The position numbers and the translations under genes were made by a program. Below the pieces are notes generated by a model. The model saw only the letters and a program-made list of their open reading frames with translations. It made no database searches and was not told the origin of the DNA. This document shows positions 62,401-63,400 of a DNA stretch of 64,000 nucleotides, piece after piece; positions within the stretch are counted from its first letter, which is position 1, and every line of letters begins with the position of its first letter. The DNA comes from Anodontia alba (Eukaryota > Mollusca > Bivalvia > Lucinida > Lucinidae), in NCBI GenBank assembly GCA_964016985.1, contig OZ024828.1, positions 82,384,308 to 82,448,307 on the forward strand, read 5' to 3'.

Positions 62401-63400
62401 ATGTCACACCTGGGATATTACTTCCATGTGACCCAATGAATGACCACTTACTATATCTAGGTCATTGTGACCTATATTTCATGCTTCAGTGATTTTGCCT
62501 TATATCTTGAATACTATTTGTTGGATAAATGTCACACCTGGGATATTAGTTCCTTGTGACCCGATTATTGACGTCAAAATATATCTCTGTTGGTGTGACC
62601 TATATTTCATGGTTCAGTGATTTTGCCTTATATCTTGAATACTATTTGTTGGATAAATGTCACACCTGGGATATTACTTCCATGTGACCCAATGAATGAC
62701 CACTTACTATATCTAGGTCATTGTGACCTATATTTCATGCTTCAGTGATTTTGCCTTATATCTTGAATACTATTTGTTGGATAAATGTCACACCTGGGAT
62801 ATTAGTTCCTTGTGACCCGATTATTGACGTCAAAATATATCTCTGTTGGTGTGACCTATATTTCATGGTTCAGTGATTTTGCCTTATATCTTGAATACTA
62901 TTTGTTGGATAAATGTCACACCTGGGATATTAGTTCCATGTGACCCAATGAATGACCACTTACTATATCTAGGTCATTGTGACCTATATTTCATGCTTCA
63001 GTGATTTTGCCTTTTATTTTTATTACTATTTCGTGGAGAATTGTCATACCTGGATTATTATATCTATGTGACAAAATGATTTACATACAAATACATCTAG
63101 GTCAGTGTGACCTATATTATATGGCTTAATGATAAAAATGTTACAATATAAAATGTACCCAACAGGCGAGCTACGCTGTCCTACGACAGCTCTTGTTATC
63201 TGAAAATTTTAAAATTTTTGGAGGAAAAATTTTGTATATATTTGAATAGGCCTGTTTTCGTAATGTCAAGCGCTAAGAGCACATCATGTGTAGCCTCTTG
63301 AAATAGAAATTTTGTATATTTATAGGTGTTACAATGGATATGACCATGAAGTGGAAAGACAAAAGACAAATTGCAATTGTACTAGAGAAGATTATGAATG
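11370..63400 (+). CDS. SORT1: Sortilin (VPS10-domain sorting receptor), nine internal exons, partial
   Basis: Sortilin is a type I membrane receptor moving cargo between Golgi, endosome and cell surface through its luminal VPS10 propeller. Exons 11370-11453, 14621-14681, 20021-20271, 26327-26429, 27585-27661, 32564-32723, 49664-49780, 53074-53197 and 63326-63400 all have AG/GT borders and join in phase (1,052 bases, ~350 codons). Four Asp-boxes of the form S-x-D/N-x-G-x-x-W are visible: SVDSGKTW, SYNRGATW, SSDGGYSW and STDEGNCW. The order and wording match vertebrate sortilin (MIFMHVD, RGVYITS, IKF/VKFSTDEG, IDFKD) and run into the 10CC module. The CLLGQKESFLRLKK segment is closer to sortilin than to SorCS as I recall them. 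The signal peptide, first propeller blades, membrane span and sorting tail are outside. SorLA is unlikely. No stops or missing key residues seen. Confidence 0.93.
11640..12188. other. Intron with a decayed foldback (M1-like)
   Basis: 11905-11965 is an inverted repeat (TTTTTGCTGAAAAATGTGAG mirrored around AGTAGCAAAAGCTACT). 12025-12048 ends in GTTTTGAACAACTAGGCC, like the right end of the M1 family. The 109-codon frame at 11861-12190 comes from this repeat and is not a gene. Confidence 0.6.
12189..13796 (+). mobile_element. Helitron/pearl-like non-autonomous element (H1)
   Basis: Starts AGCTTGCCTGGACAAAGTC, closely like element H4 at 55352, and ends with the short hairpin TGTCTCATGACA followed by CCTCTTGTT. 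Between are about six ~150-185 base units recognised by TTATATTT(A/G)GTATGATGA and AAGGTCACAGACTTAGAACT. A foldback (12562-12774) is inserted. No coding capacity. Confidence 0.7.
12562..12774. repeat. Foldback element family M2, nested in H1
   Basis: Ends TTAAGCCTTGTCATGCTGAA and its mirror CAGGACAAGGGTTAA. The centre is GATCAGTT(T/G)CTTCTGAAGAA mirrored. Other copies: 19481-19696, 32968-33141, 35781-35993, 52585-52808, 54950-55138. Confidence 0.8.
13906..14150. repeat. Foldback element family M1
   Basis: About 245 bases, almost wholly palindromic. The ends are GGGTCCAGTTGTTCAAAGC and its mirror. The core has arms TTTTTTGCTGAAAAAATGTG and its complement around AGTAGCTTTTGCAGTGCAAAAGC. Full copies also at 21051-21293 and 34678-34920. 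No gene; a MITE-like element. Confidence 0.88.
14160..14400. repeat. Paired foldback hairpins
   Basis: TTTATAAAAGTATATATTG-type arms and TTTGAATTGCCT(C/T)GA arms pair repeatedly across this stretch (14325-14385 is the tightest). No gene. Confidence 0.6.
14621..14681 (+). CDS. SORT1: Sortilin exon b
   Basis: 61 bases, in phase 0, out phase 1; acceptor TTTATTTCAG, donor GTAAGT. Encodes FYSVMEMENDMIFMHVDNPD plus one base of a split Asp codon. The MIFMHVD run is a sortilin hallmark. Confidence 0.93.
14784..15540. repeat. Diverged repeat element interrupted by a SINE
   Basis: Opens with TATACCTCTGGCTTTTATGC and contains units like those of H1 (TTTGGTATGATGATAGATAC, CCTATGACCTTGAGGTCAAG). The SINE at 15061-15357 splits it. 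I see no 3' hairpin end, so it looks truncated. Confidence 0.55.
15061..15357 (+). mobile_element. SINE-like element, G-rich start (family S2), with target duplication
   Basis: Starts GGGGGTGGTCGGGTGGTGCG, has a pyrimidine-rich middle, and ends GTCGTTAAACCCCAACAC then AAATCAATCAAAAAA. Flanked by ATTTGGAGTTTTTA at 15047-15060 and 15358-15371 (14 bases). No tRNA boxes obvious. Two more copies lie at 36866-37153 and 39211-39505. Confidence 0.9.
15541..15625. repeat. Hairpin family M4 copy
   Basis: GCTCATTAGAAGTGCCTCA directly followed by TGAGGTGCTTCTAATGAG, then ACCCACAACATG. Other copies: 25535-25625, 26500-26580, 31435-31545, 31975-32065, 48895-48995, 54408-54512. Confidence 0.8.
15853..16080. 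repeat. Foldback element family M3
   Basis: Ends TTAACCCATTGTA and TACAATGGGTTAA. Inside is a mirrored CAGACCCAGATCAGAC/GTCTGATCAGGGTCT hairpin and a second hairpin at GGACTCTTCCAATAC. A partial copy follows at 16240-16400 and a full copy lies at 53255-53470. Confidence 0.82.
16240..16400. repeat. Foldback family M3, partial copy in reverse
   Basis: TTAACCCATTGTATACGG followed by the M3 arm running the other way (GGCTAAACTATTTGCAAAC), cut off at about 16390 where LINE-related sequence begins. Confidence 0.65.
16667..16810 (+). mobile_element. SINE S1, 5'-truncated, with target duplication
   Basis: Only the 3' half of S1 (from TCTGGCGAAAGAATGTG to CCTCAACACAAACAAAC). Flanked by AGATCCTCAATGCCA at 16652-16666 and 16811-16825, so it inserted already truncated into the LINE fragment. 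Confidence 0.9.
17646..17867 (+). mobile_element. tRNA-derived SINE (family S3) with target duplication
   Basis: tRNA-like head with A box GTAGCCTAGTGG, an extra arm, and B box GGTTCGAGCC. The tail is CCGTAAAACCCAAATC plus about 14 A. AACTCGTACATGG is duplicated at 17633-17645 and 17868-17880. Inserted in the LINE fragment. Confidence 0.9.
18029..18106. repeat. Inverted repeat, ~30 base arms
   Basis: CCTGTAAAATTTCAGTTTG and CTCTCGTT pair with AACGAGAG and the mirrored tail at 18078-18106, leaving a loop near 18058-18077. It sits at the inner edge of the LINE fragment, so part of the LINE may have been copied in inverse. Confidence 0.75.
18590..19060. repeat. Tandem array of ~118 bp palindromic units
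   Basis: Four units, each with the hairpin GTGCAGACCCAGATCAGATG mirrored as CATCTGATCAGGGTCTACAC, then TTTCTATAAAACATAG as spacer. The hairpin is the same core seen in foldback family M3. No gene. Confidence 0.88.
19481..19696. repeat. Foldback element family M2
   Basis: TTAATACTCTTGTCCTGCTG at the left, CAGCAGGACAAGGGTTAA at the right, with a mirrored GTTGGCTTCATCAGAAGCC core. Confidence 0.82.
20021..20271 (+). CDS. SORT1: Sortilin exon c
   Basis: 251 bases, in phase 1, out phase 0; acceptor TTTCTTTCAAAG, donor GTAAGA. Encodes GHGVLYTSGNDGIVYSESL, then RRHLYPNFG, MRGVYITSQM and the Asp-box SYNRGATW, ending CKDETK. It is the largest exon here and covers about one and a half propeller blades. 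Confidence 0.94.
20290..21045. repeat. Weak diverged repeats in intron
   Basis: Loose ~170 base periodicity marked by TTATCTGCCCTTA and GAGTTTGT(A/G)-like phrases, with ACTTT/TTTTCAT stretches between. It resembles an old Helitron/pearl-like core. No gene. Confidence 0.4.
21051..21293. repeat. Foldback element family M1
   Basis: Ends GGCCCAGTTGTTCAAAGCG and its mirror, with the same central palindrome as 13906-14150 but opposite order of the unpaired segments. Confidence 0.9.
21573..23395 (+). mobile_element. Helitron/pearl-like element (H2) with ~150 bp core repeats
   Basis: Starts AGCTTTTCTGAGCAAAG, holds about eight ~150 base units (GATTTCTAGGTCAAGTTTGA, AACTAGGTCACCAGGCCAAA, CACTCTAGAGGTCACATTTT), and ends with the hairpin GGGCCATCATGGCCC followed by TCTTGTT. 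The ends resemble H1 and H4. A SINE sits in the first unit. Confidence 0.8.
21716..22056 (+). mobile_element. tRNA-derived SINE (family S4) with target duplication
   Basis: Well-preserved tRNA-like head (A box GTGGCTCAGTTGGTAGAGCG, B box GGGTTCGATCCCC), then ~265 bases of unique body and an AATAAAACAAAACAAA tail. CTCAGAATGTTTG repeats at 21703-21715 and 22057-22069. It is not a free-standing tRNA gene. Confidence 0.9.
23500..24480. mobile_element. Possible DNA element with short inverted ends
   Basis: Left TTAACATACATGCCA and right TGGCATGTATGTATTAA are inverted to one another about 960 bases apart. Both sides carry GTGAGATTT/CGTGAGGTTT phrases. On the minus strand near 23840 a frame starts MPKRPASPDAKASPASKKK, a basic N-terminal-like run, but it decays quickly. 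Function unknown. Confidence 0.5.
24550..24840. repeat. Foldback element family M4b, intact copy
   Basis: Ends ATCATTAAGAAAACACGCC and GGCATGTTTTCGTGATGAT. Central hairpin GGGTACTCGTTAGAACTGC / GCGGTTCTAACGAGTACCC. The second copy, at 55139-63268, is split by a nested element. Confidence 0.85.
24841..25530. other. Intron, nothing recognised
   Basis: AT-rich sequence. The 78-codon frame at 25317-25553 shows no domain and runs into a hairpin repeat. Confidence 0.5.
25535..25625. repeat. Hairpin family M4 copy
   Basis: CTCATTAGAAATGCCTCGG then AGATGCTTCTAATGAGTA and ATATGTTTTCGTGGAGAAAT. Confidence 0.75.
25870..26060. repeat. Foldback family M5, central part
   Basis: TTTCATACAAATTGTCTCC is mirrored as GGAGACAATTTGTATGAA across 25958-25997, with T-rich and A-rich shoulders. 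Confidence 0.7.
26327..26429 (+). CDS. SORT1: Sortilin exon d
   Basis: 103 bases, in phase 0, out phase 1; acceptor ATTATTTAG, donor GTAAGT. Encodes ECNLQVHGMYSMQRRINILP then a loop and VGIIMVH. It corresponds to the vertebrate sortilin stretch with ECSLHIHASYS. Confidence 0.93.
26500..26580. repeat. Hairpin family M4, decayed copy
   Basis: One arm (TTTCTAATGAGTACCTACAAC, then CTTGTGGAGAAATAA) is clear; the other is reduced to TTATTTCTTCATGAAAACAT. Confidence 0.6.
26846..27300. repeat. ~450 bp foldback element
   Basis: A long imperfect palindrome. GCTAGAAGTTCAGCATA near 26930 mirrors TATGCTGAACTTCTAGC near 27208; GAGAAATCGCCAC near 27011 mirrors GTGGCGATTTCTC near 27121; TTAGATCTGTAAG faces TTTAGATCTAATG at the centre (~27050-27090). 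No gene; the 75-codon frame inside is a by-product. Confidence 0.82.
27444..27566 (+). mobile_element. SINE S1, 3' fragment
   Basis: CTGGTTAACC through ACCATGCTCAACATGACCC to CATAAAACCTCAAATC. The head is missing. It stops 18 bases before exon e. Confidence 0.8.
27585..27661 (+). CDS. SORT1: Sortilin exon e
   Basis: 77 bases, in phase 1, out phase 0; acceptor AACTTTTCAG, donor GTATGT. Encodes ANVAESLQKSDADVYVSS then DGGYSWRL, with the Asp-box SSDGGYSW. Confidence 0.94.
27735..27915. repeat. Foldback family M5 copy
   Basis: CCTTAAAACGCCAATCACAG at the left, a central ATAGTCTGCTGAGCAGACGAT, and GCTGCTTTAACGG at the right. Confidence 0.72.
28085..28300. repeat. M5 fragment plus a perfect GC-rich hairpin
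   Basis: 28100-28185 carries an M5 arm. 28228-28279 is the palindrome CCAGATGAGACGCCGCAGAA / CGCGGCGTCTCATCTGG, a relative of the array hairpin at 18590. Confidence 0.65.
28605..28830. repeat. Foldback family M5 copy
   Basis: Arms around TGTCTGCCAAGCAGACA with TTTTTCCTAGAAATTAAGTC and its decayed mirror. Confidence 0.75.
28834..30485 (+). mobile_element. Helitron/pearl-like element (H3), ~155 bp core repeats
   Basis: Starts ATACGCCCGTTTGAAAAACG with an inner hairpin and a GTCC repeat, then about eight units (ACATCCGATCAAGCTGAAAC, TAGTTAGACCATGATGTGG, GGTTACAGTCCACCAAAT), and ends GGGCGTATAATGCCC ... GAGCTCTTGTT. The architecture is that of the molluscan pearl family: short unique ends around tandem cores. 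Confidence 0.82.
30490..31190 (+). pseudogene. Fossil Tc1/mariner-like element
   Basis: Begins TATACTGACCCAAAAAAAAG, like the ends of Tc1-like elements. Around 31000-31150 one frame reads MITPYGDRHFVTSHL, stop, DRLMPVVVTVKNAPG, matching the paired-type helix-turn-helix region of Tc1-like transposases (T-P-x-x-D-R-x-x-V). No catalytic domain survives. Moderate support, based on remembered family consensus. Confidence 0.5.
31435..31545. repeat. Hairpin family M4 copy
   Basis: TATGTTGTGTGTACTCAC then AGAAGCGCCTTGGTGAGGC and the returning arm. Confidence 0.72.
31638..31972. mobile_element. MITE-like element with long inverted ends (M7)
   Basis: Ends GAGCCACCTCATGACAAAAC and GTTTTGTTATGAGGTGGCTC, extending over about 37 bases. 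Inside are two ~100 base direct repeats holding CAGACTGGGCATCTGCCCAG palindromes. The 83-codon frame 31662-31913 is a translation of these repeats, not a supported gene. Confidence 0.85.
31975..32065. repeat. Hairpin family M4 copy
   Basis: TTATTTCTGCACAAAAACAT, GGGTACTCATTAGAAGCATC, then TTGACAA and the mirrored arm. Confidence 0.82.
32564..32723 (+). CDS. SORT1: Sortilin exon f
   Basis: 160 bases, in phase 0, out phase 1; acceptor TTTCTTACAG, donor GTAAGT. Encodes SLKGPHHYQIGDHGGFLAAV, then VKFSTDEGNCW (Asp-box) and TLNFTG. The next exon is 16.9 kb away, beyond the nested retrotransposons. Confidence 0.95.
32968..33141. repeat. Foldback family M2, shortened
   Basis: TTAACCCTTGTCATGCTGAA to GTTCAGCAGGACCAAGG. 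Most of the central hairpin is deleted (CAGTTTGGATCTACACTG). Confidence 0.78.
34678..34920. repeat. Foldback element family M1 inside DIRS copy C
   Basis: GGGCCCGGTTGTTCAAAGCG to CTTTGAACAACTGGGCCC with the standard core. It post-dates copy C. Confidence 0.9.
35781..35993. repeat. Foldback element family M2 inside DIRS copy C
   Basis: TTAACCCTTGTCCTGCTGAA to CAGCAGGACAAGGGTTAA, with core CAGTTGGCTTCTGAAGAAGC mirrored. The best-preserved M2 copy in the window. Confidence 0.88.
36206..36395. repeat. DIRS left inverted terminal repeat, copy B
   Basis: Mirror of 47701-47905: GACCTTTCAGTCGTTAATTA, GGTCCCTTAGGCAGTTACC, CGTAACTCTTCCCGCTCAA are all found in complement on the right. The leader frame starting at 36370 opens in its last bases, as in copy D (56074). 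Confidence 0.88.
36610..37438 (+). pseudogene. DIRS gag-like remnant with minisatellite, copy B
   Basis: 36690-36865 matches the gag region of copy D loosely (a C-x-x-W-type word, then DGSPTPYGYTAG against DGSTAPHSFTARG). After the SINE the frame resumes as THQGGIFGYLVSDK and runs through PVTSHQSPVNQAPVNQ repeats to a stop at 37436. The Cys/His cluster seen in copy D is not intact. The repeats are variants of CAGTCACC, AGTCAACC and GGCACC. Confidence 0.7.
36866..37153 (+). mobile_element. SINE S2 in DIRS copy B gag region, with target duplication
   Basis: Same element as 15061-15357. ACCCATCAAGGTGGC repeats at 36851-36865 and 37154-37168 (15 bases). Confidence 0.92.
37439..41077 (+). repeat. 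Hairpin-tiled AT-rich interior of DIRS copy B, part 1
   Basis: No recognisable gene. 37490-38340 is a run of ~40-60 base blocks that open with a CCGGGCA/CCAGGCA-type motif and close with its complement before GTCA. After that come further hairpins: TTCACCTT/AAGGTGAA, AGAAAGTAG/CTACTTTCT, ATTGACTTTG/CAAAGTCAAT (39678-39715), GGTAAAGAATTAAG and its complement (39892-39928). The same positions are conserved in copy A. Copy B lacks ~140 bases present at about 917-1053 of A. Confidence 0.8.
39211..39505 (+). mobile_element. SINE S2 in DIRS copy B interior, with target duplication
   Basis: ACCTCTAATATTT flanks it at 39198-39210 and 39506-39518. Copy A has the uninterrupted site near 1784-1796, proving insertion after the two copies separated. 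Confidence 0.94.
41430..42446 (+). CDS. Ngaro gag-like protein with CCCH and CCHC-type zinc motifs
   Basis: A 338-codon intact frame. The start ATG (MPPRKRARKGQ) gives a basic N-terminus, then a Gln/Asn-rich stretch, a helical middle (MHVPQDICIKIWKNEYINLA; TNIREWTDAFLIFMTIF), and at about residues 270-305 the zinc part: CFDYNKGKCYFKNCRFSH (C-x7-C-x4-C-x3-H) directly followed by CLACKGDHSENQC (C-x2-C-x3-H-x4-C). This pair is typical of Ngaro-type ORF1 proteins, which are presumed to bind element RNA. The stop lies 22 bases inside the open pol frame, which is +1 relative to it, so pol expression would need frameshift, reinitiation or splicing. No stops, so it looks recently active. Confidence 0.88.
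   Translation: MPPRKRARKGQARGQAKQNQQQTAANEPCPQPGATGTPEIVRLCGDGGVQQSGNQVSYSPEINATGSSMLNTWTSALGVQGTPLAQTIAQNTQSDFQMPDVRCADDDIAMHVPQDICIKIWKNEYINLASLLKKNQKRRGEESGNLFINEHGQIQTRPKVLKEITNIREWTDAFLIFMTIFLKKYQDKVFELIQYLSTIREAESRCQNFAWREYDAEFRTRQALKQEPWNKIYSDLWLKLMTNTNKLETTTFQSKPSFAGHSNQSRLALGVCFDYNKGKCYFKNCRFSHVCLACKGDHSENQCPRHSQNLQQNAFTANKNTEIDHTQRSSFRGPFKRK
42424..43554 (+). pseudogene. Ngaro pol, reverse transcriptase domain
   Basis: The frame is open from 42400; the nominal start is not an ATG, so it is probably made from the gag-pol overlap. RT blocks in order: SPLGLVPKKQPGEYRLIHHV, then GKADIKNAFRLMII (first catalytic Asp), FFDRCLPFGLSYSCALWEKF, HYLDDFLFGG with YLDD at about residues 228-231, and FLGFELDS. 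All catalytic aspartates are present. A single in-frame TAA at 43552 ends the frame, and RNase H follows in the same frame. The stop lies in a direct repeat (GTTTAATGGT twice), pointing to a small local duplication or deletion. Confidence 0.9.
43555..44160 (+). pseudogene. Ngaro pol, RNase H domain and recombinase N-terminus
   Basis: Continues the RT frame after the TAA: WFWLSNADLCLFTDSSASYG (first RNase H Asp in FTDSS), ITVLELFPIFVALEIWG (Glu), KCDNQAVVHILN (Asp), and RNAVTDSLSRFAD (last Asp). A ~40-residue linker leads to NTRHAYATALTNFSTF, the start of the SAM-like core-binding region of tyrosine recombinases. The frame is lost near 44160 inside a block of TTTGCGGTG repeats. Confidence 0.87.
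44151..44951 (+). pseudogene. Ngaro tyrosine recombinase, catalytic domain
   Basis: 266 codons in the frame one base behind the RNase H frame. After an odd Cys-rich lead (44161-44228, made of the element's own 3' repeat motif) it reads NGYAPSTAAMHISAISFQHK, FFGLFRVSELVF (Arg at residue 115), THSFRIGAASWL (His 229, Arg 232), GRWQSNSF (Trp 255) and YIRL with the nucleophile Tyr 263 four residues from the end. The catalytic set R-HxxR-W-Y is complete. Such enzymes join the circular cDNA to the genome without target duplication. It is separated from pol by the frame break, so the copy is probably inactive as it stands. Confidence 0.88.
45017..45571 (+). CDS. SGNH/GDSL-type hydrolase encoded by the Ngaro element
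   Basis: About 182 codons, open and intact. The frame enters just after TGATTTCCAG at 45014, which resembles a splice acceptor; no ATG start is obvious, so fusion by splicing is possible. Blocks: GDSY with the nucleophile Ser (residue 5), WMGQGGMKW (Gly 37-38), VHVGSNDLAY (GSND 66-69) and KPDGVHLSDIG (Asp 158, His 161). That is the complete SGNH catalytic and oxyanion set. Hydrolases of this type have been noted in some Ngaro and CR1-like retrotransposons; their role is unknown and lipid or acetyl-ester hydrolysis is only presumed. Confidence 0.88.
   Translation, partial: VWLVGDSYINRLAARARTRQLESTVGASKVQKVKWMGQGGMKWQQLLPKIQYAALHNAAPKAIVVHVGSNDLAYQKGVVLIHNMKDDLSNLVQTFTSSAIFVSAMLPRIVWSGTQVPDKMESKRKFINRVIRRFIKYNGRGVFIDHPEITSDTPGLYKPDGVHLSDIGSDILMLDIREALQDQL
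45590..46141 (+). repeat. Ngaro 3' region with degenerate short repeats
   Basis: 45715-45930 has about five repeats of 35-50 bases built on GTGT(A/C)(T/C)(G/A)TACC and CTTTGCGGTG. The latter motif also occurs near 45590 and in the recombinase gene at 44161-44228. The last ~200 bases are AT-rich without further structure. Ends at GTCTTGA next to DIRS sequence AATAAATAGTTATGC. Confidence 0.8.
46142..47542 (+). repeat. Hairpin-tiled interior of DIRS copy B, part 2
   Basis: Matches 3367-4771 of copy A. Clear hairpins: CTGTCAAAC/GTTGACAG (46589-46618) and TTGCTTGACTAA/TTAGTCTAGCAA (46740-46781). The G run at 47285-47302 is longer and purer than in A. Near the right end, CCAATTGTTGTTTCCCAAAA resembles the codons for the last recombinase motif in copy D (PIVVAQK). 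Confidence 0.75.
47543..47638. repeat. DIRS internal complementary region, copy B
   Basis: AGCACATTATCTATAGGTTA ... TTAACCTATAGATAAT, with GTTAAAATGAAG at the join of the two end-complements. Confidence 0.88.
47701..47905. repeat. DIRS right inverted terminal repeat, copy B
   Basis: Mirror of 36206-36395 plus a right-specific tail (ACTCGTTAAAATATG to CTTCATTT). TTT core at 47903-47905. Confidence 0.9.
47906..48008 (+). repeat. DIRS copy C, internal complementary region (continuation of 36205)
   Basis: CTAGCTCATTATCCATAGG ... GTTAAAATGAAG ... ACCTATGGATAAG. It resumes exactly where copy C stopped at 36205. The right inverted repeat is missing, so copy C is truncated on both sides. Confidence 0.88.
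48009..48639. other. Intron, unrecognised
   Basis: A 73-codon minus-strand frame (48186-48407) contains CARELAQLSCGDAMTGLQHL. I do not recognise it, and with no neighbours or start context I do not call it a gene. Confidence 0.45.
48640..48825. repeat. Foldback family M5, decayed copy
   Basis: GCTCGATATTTCATGTGAATT and GCAGATGATTCATGACTTATT arms, flanked by CTGCTGCAGTTTGCTTAGC. Confidence 0.6.
48895..48995. repeat. Hairpin family M4 copy
   Basis: ACATATGTTGTGGGTACACA ... CACCTTGGCGAAGCATTTCT ... GTTTTCGTAGAGAAATAAG. Confidence 0.72.
49075..49600. repeat. Foldback family M5 split by a SINE
   Basis: Left arm 49085-49172, right arm 49505-49600 (GAAATGTCAAGCTTTATATT ... ACTTTAAGGGTTAA); S1 SINE between. 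Confidence 0.72.
49174..49504 (+). mobile_element. SINE S1 with imperfect target duplication
   Basis: Head around GGTCAGTCGGATGTATG, B box GGGTCGATTCC, tail ATAAAACCTCAACCCAAAC. CACATGAAATGT on the left matches CACACGAAATGT on the right with one difference. A ~23 base stretch (GGATTGATTGTGAAACATTT) is duplicated inside. Confidence 0.82.
49664..49780 (+). CDS. SORT1: Sortilin exon g
   Basis: 117 bases, in phase 1, out phase 1; acceptor GACTTTTTCAG, donor GTAAGT. Encodes LLTEPEGHSSVVMIWGYT then WEVHIIDFKDVMPRK and a split Cys codon, the end of the propeller and first Cys of the 10CC module. Confidence 0.95.
49800..50690. repeat. Diverged repeat and small hairpins
   Basis: 49850-50010 resembles 6655-6850. 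50250-50370 carries a decayed M5 arm. 50470-50660 holds several copies of AAACAAAAATGTATA(G/A)AT and its complement. No gene. Confidence 0.5.
50690..52230. repeat. Tandem ~150-190 bp repeats with an inserted M5 foldback
   Basis: Units marked by CACCAAGGCCTCTA, ATGAAACTTCATACACA, CACACCCTGCCCACTGCC and TTGGCTGAA(C/T)AATG, about seven. The M5 foldback sits at 51140-51375 (TGTCTGCTTAGC centre). It looks like a pearl/Helitron-like core but I cannot fix its ends. Confidence 0.65.
52585..52808. repeat. Foldback element family M2
   Basis: ATAAAACCCTTGTCATGCTG to CAGCAGGACAATGGTTAA, core GTTGGCTTCTGAAGAAGCC mirrored. Just upstream, 52330-52470 has copies of the ATGTATAGATTATA-type repeat of 50470. 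Confidence 0.85.
53074..53197 (+). CDS. SORT1: Sortilin exon h
   Basis: 124 bases, in phase 1, out phase 2; acceptor TCTCTACACAG, donor GTAAGT. Encodes TDTDYEAWMAHSQHRAAEKE then GCLLGQKESFLRLKKDS. It is in the 10CC module (Cys in the junction codon and in GCLLG). Human sortilin has the equivalent of DYxxWLAHS and GCILGYKEQFLRL. Confidence 0.94.
53255..53470. repeat. Foldback element family M3
   Basis: TAACCCATTGTAGACTGAAT to CAGACTACAATGGGTTAA, with the TGATCAGATGCAGCATTCTG core. 53560-53800 carries two further TGATCAG-centred hairpins. Confidence 0.82.
54010..54260. repeat. Foldback element M8 with near-perfect 38-base arms
   Basis: CATGAAATTTTCTCTGCTAA ... AATGCCAAC / GTTGGCATT ... and back, centred near 54172, within outer arms GCTCAACTCAGCTGAGC (54041) and GCTCAGCTGAGTTGAGC (54212). 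Confidence 0.9.
54408..54512. repeat. Hairpin family M4, best copy
   Basis: TCTCCATAAAAACATATGTT ... CTGATTAGAAGTGCCTTGC / AGAGGCGCTTCTAATGATTA ... AACATATGTTTTTATGGAGA. Arms about 48 bases. Confidence 0.88.
54520..54948. other. Intron, nothing recognised
   Basis: No repeat family or frame of note. Confidence 0.5.
54950..55138. repeat. Foldback family M2, right part
   Basis: GCAGTGTAGTTCCTGATGAG ... ATCTGGATCTGCACTGCTTG ... TTAATTTATTCAACATTAC. The left end is lost. Confidence 0.65.
55911..56095. repeat. DIRS left inverted terminal repeat, copy D
   Basis: Mirror of 61891-62095 (CGACCTTTCAGTCGTTATAA, GGTCCCTTTAACAGTTACC, CGTAGTTCCTCCCGCTCAAA). Confidence 0.9.
56279..58506 (+). pseudogene. 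DIRS gag-like protein, copy D, with frameshifts and two stops
   Basis: Opens after TTTGTTTCAG (possible splice acceptor); first ATG at 56297. Segment 1 (to 56881) has a Cys/His cluster (NCGHLKAKW, HLSCLTCNSC, PCYICSSW), a Lys-rich run, and 15-base in-frame repeats coding TSHQS. Segment 2 shifts frame within the repeats (MGLQSFPYDLQTQ...). Segment 3 shifts again near 57190 into a Ser/Arg/Lys-rich stretch, then WSFDRAINEVFRLLP, TAG at 57817, SLQQESMSVAALSRLLEAVA, TAA at 58060, HATAMSTLLTTELFQARRDA and a basic tail ending 58506. It presumably packages element RNA. Confidence 0.82.
56648..56850 (+). repeat. 15-bp CAGTCACCAGTCAAC minisatellite inside gag
   Basis: About 13 units of CAGTCACCAGTCAAC with a break at CACTGGGCAACTTATCTCC. 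Period 15 keeps the frame. A looser version is in copy B (37200-37435). Confidence 0.92.
58553..59920 (+). pseudogene. DIRS reverse transcriptase-RNase H, copy D
   Basis: 455 open codons. RT blocks: FLVPKKNGKFRLILDLSFLN, WAVSIDLTDAYLHVPI (first Asp), FSALPFGMSLSPLIFSKLM, VFPYLDDWLI with YLDD at residues 196-199, and FIGMEFLT. RNase H: FFLYTDASHYGWGAHL (YTDA 360-363), INMLEMMAIRLAL (Glu) and MISTDNTTVVSY (Asp 421). It ends early at TAG 59918 through a -1-type slip near 59890; the next frame carries RVRHIPGKFNILADRLSR with the last RNase H Asp. No protease or DDE integrase, as normal for DIRS. A second frame (58585 on) is also open throughout this region. Confidence 0.93.
59890..60470 (+). pseudogene. 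RNase H C-terminus and connector of DIRS copy D
   Basis: In the frame used from 59890 to about 60460: HIPGKFNILADRLSRLDKP, VFQMLNFPNVDLFATRFNHR, MDWNHLHAYAFPPFIL, QCRIVLIAPFWPQQQWF. This DLFAT...APFWPQQQWF block is regularly found after RNase H in DIRS pol proteins; its role is unknown to me. The frame changes again near 60440 before the recombinase. Confidence 0.85.
60430..61492 (+). pseudogene. DIRS tyrosine recombinase, copy D, one frameshift
   Basis: N-terminal part (60430-60800): FSQNVADFVSRSRRASTQKV, WTIFSNWCHTKKV, ADFLIFLFSEKK, STIKGYRSMIYNTL, the SAM-like core-binding fold. A shift near 60795 leads into the catalytic part (to 61492): AFLLALATAKRCSEIHALAM (Arg 41 of the 240-codon frame from 60770), FLAKNQLPSVKPD, LCPVRALKFYL, KAHEVRALSSSWAFF (His 170, Arg 173), AAVWNSSSTF (Trp 196) and FYLRDMS (nucleophile Tyr 206). 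The frame ends VGGQQQSAMDV. The full R-HxxR-W-Y set is present. Confidence 0.9.
61734..61829. repeat. DIRS internal complementary region, copy D
   Basis: First half complements 55911-55957, including the copy-specific TATTACGAAG (left end CTTCGTAATA). Second half complements 62035-62095. Joined at GTTAAAATGAAG. Confidence 0.92.
61891..62095. repeat. DIRS right inverted terminal repeat, copy D
   Basis: Mirror of the left repeat plus a right-only tail from AGTATTACTCG to CTTCATTT. Confidence 0.92.
62096..63150 (+). repeat. H4 tandem array, alternating ~121/~127 bp units
   Basis: About nine units starting GTGACCTATATTTCATGGTT. Odd units carry ACTTCCATGTGACCCAATGA and even units AGTTCCTTGTGACCCGATTA, so the repeat moves as a ~250 base dimer. 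The last two units are diverged. Confidence 0.93.
63326..63400 (+). CDS. SORT1: Sortilin exon i (last in window)
   Basis: 75 bases, in phase 2, out phase 2; acceptor ATATTTATAG, donor GTGAGT. Encodes CYNGYDHEVERQKTNCNC then TREDYE, continuing the 10CC module (C-x-NG, CxC). The split last codon begins TG, as expected for the next conserved Cys. Confidence 0.92.

Larger units (their letters stand above)
55352..63199 (+). mobile_element. Helitron/pearl-like element (H4) interrupted by DIRS copy D
   Basis: Starts AGCTCGCCTGTACGAAGTAC (like H1), then two ~175 base units (55430-55790) and a GGTGACCTACATTTTACGGT-type unit. The array resumes at 62096 and ends with the hairpin GCTGTCCTACGACAGC followed by TCTTGTT at 63199. 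Flanks read GTTTTTTT/ATCTG, so it inserted next to T without a visible duplication. Confidence 0.82.
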
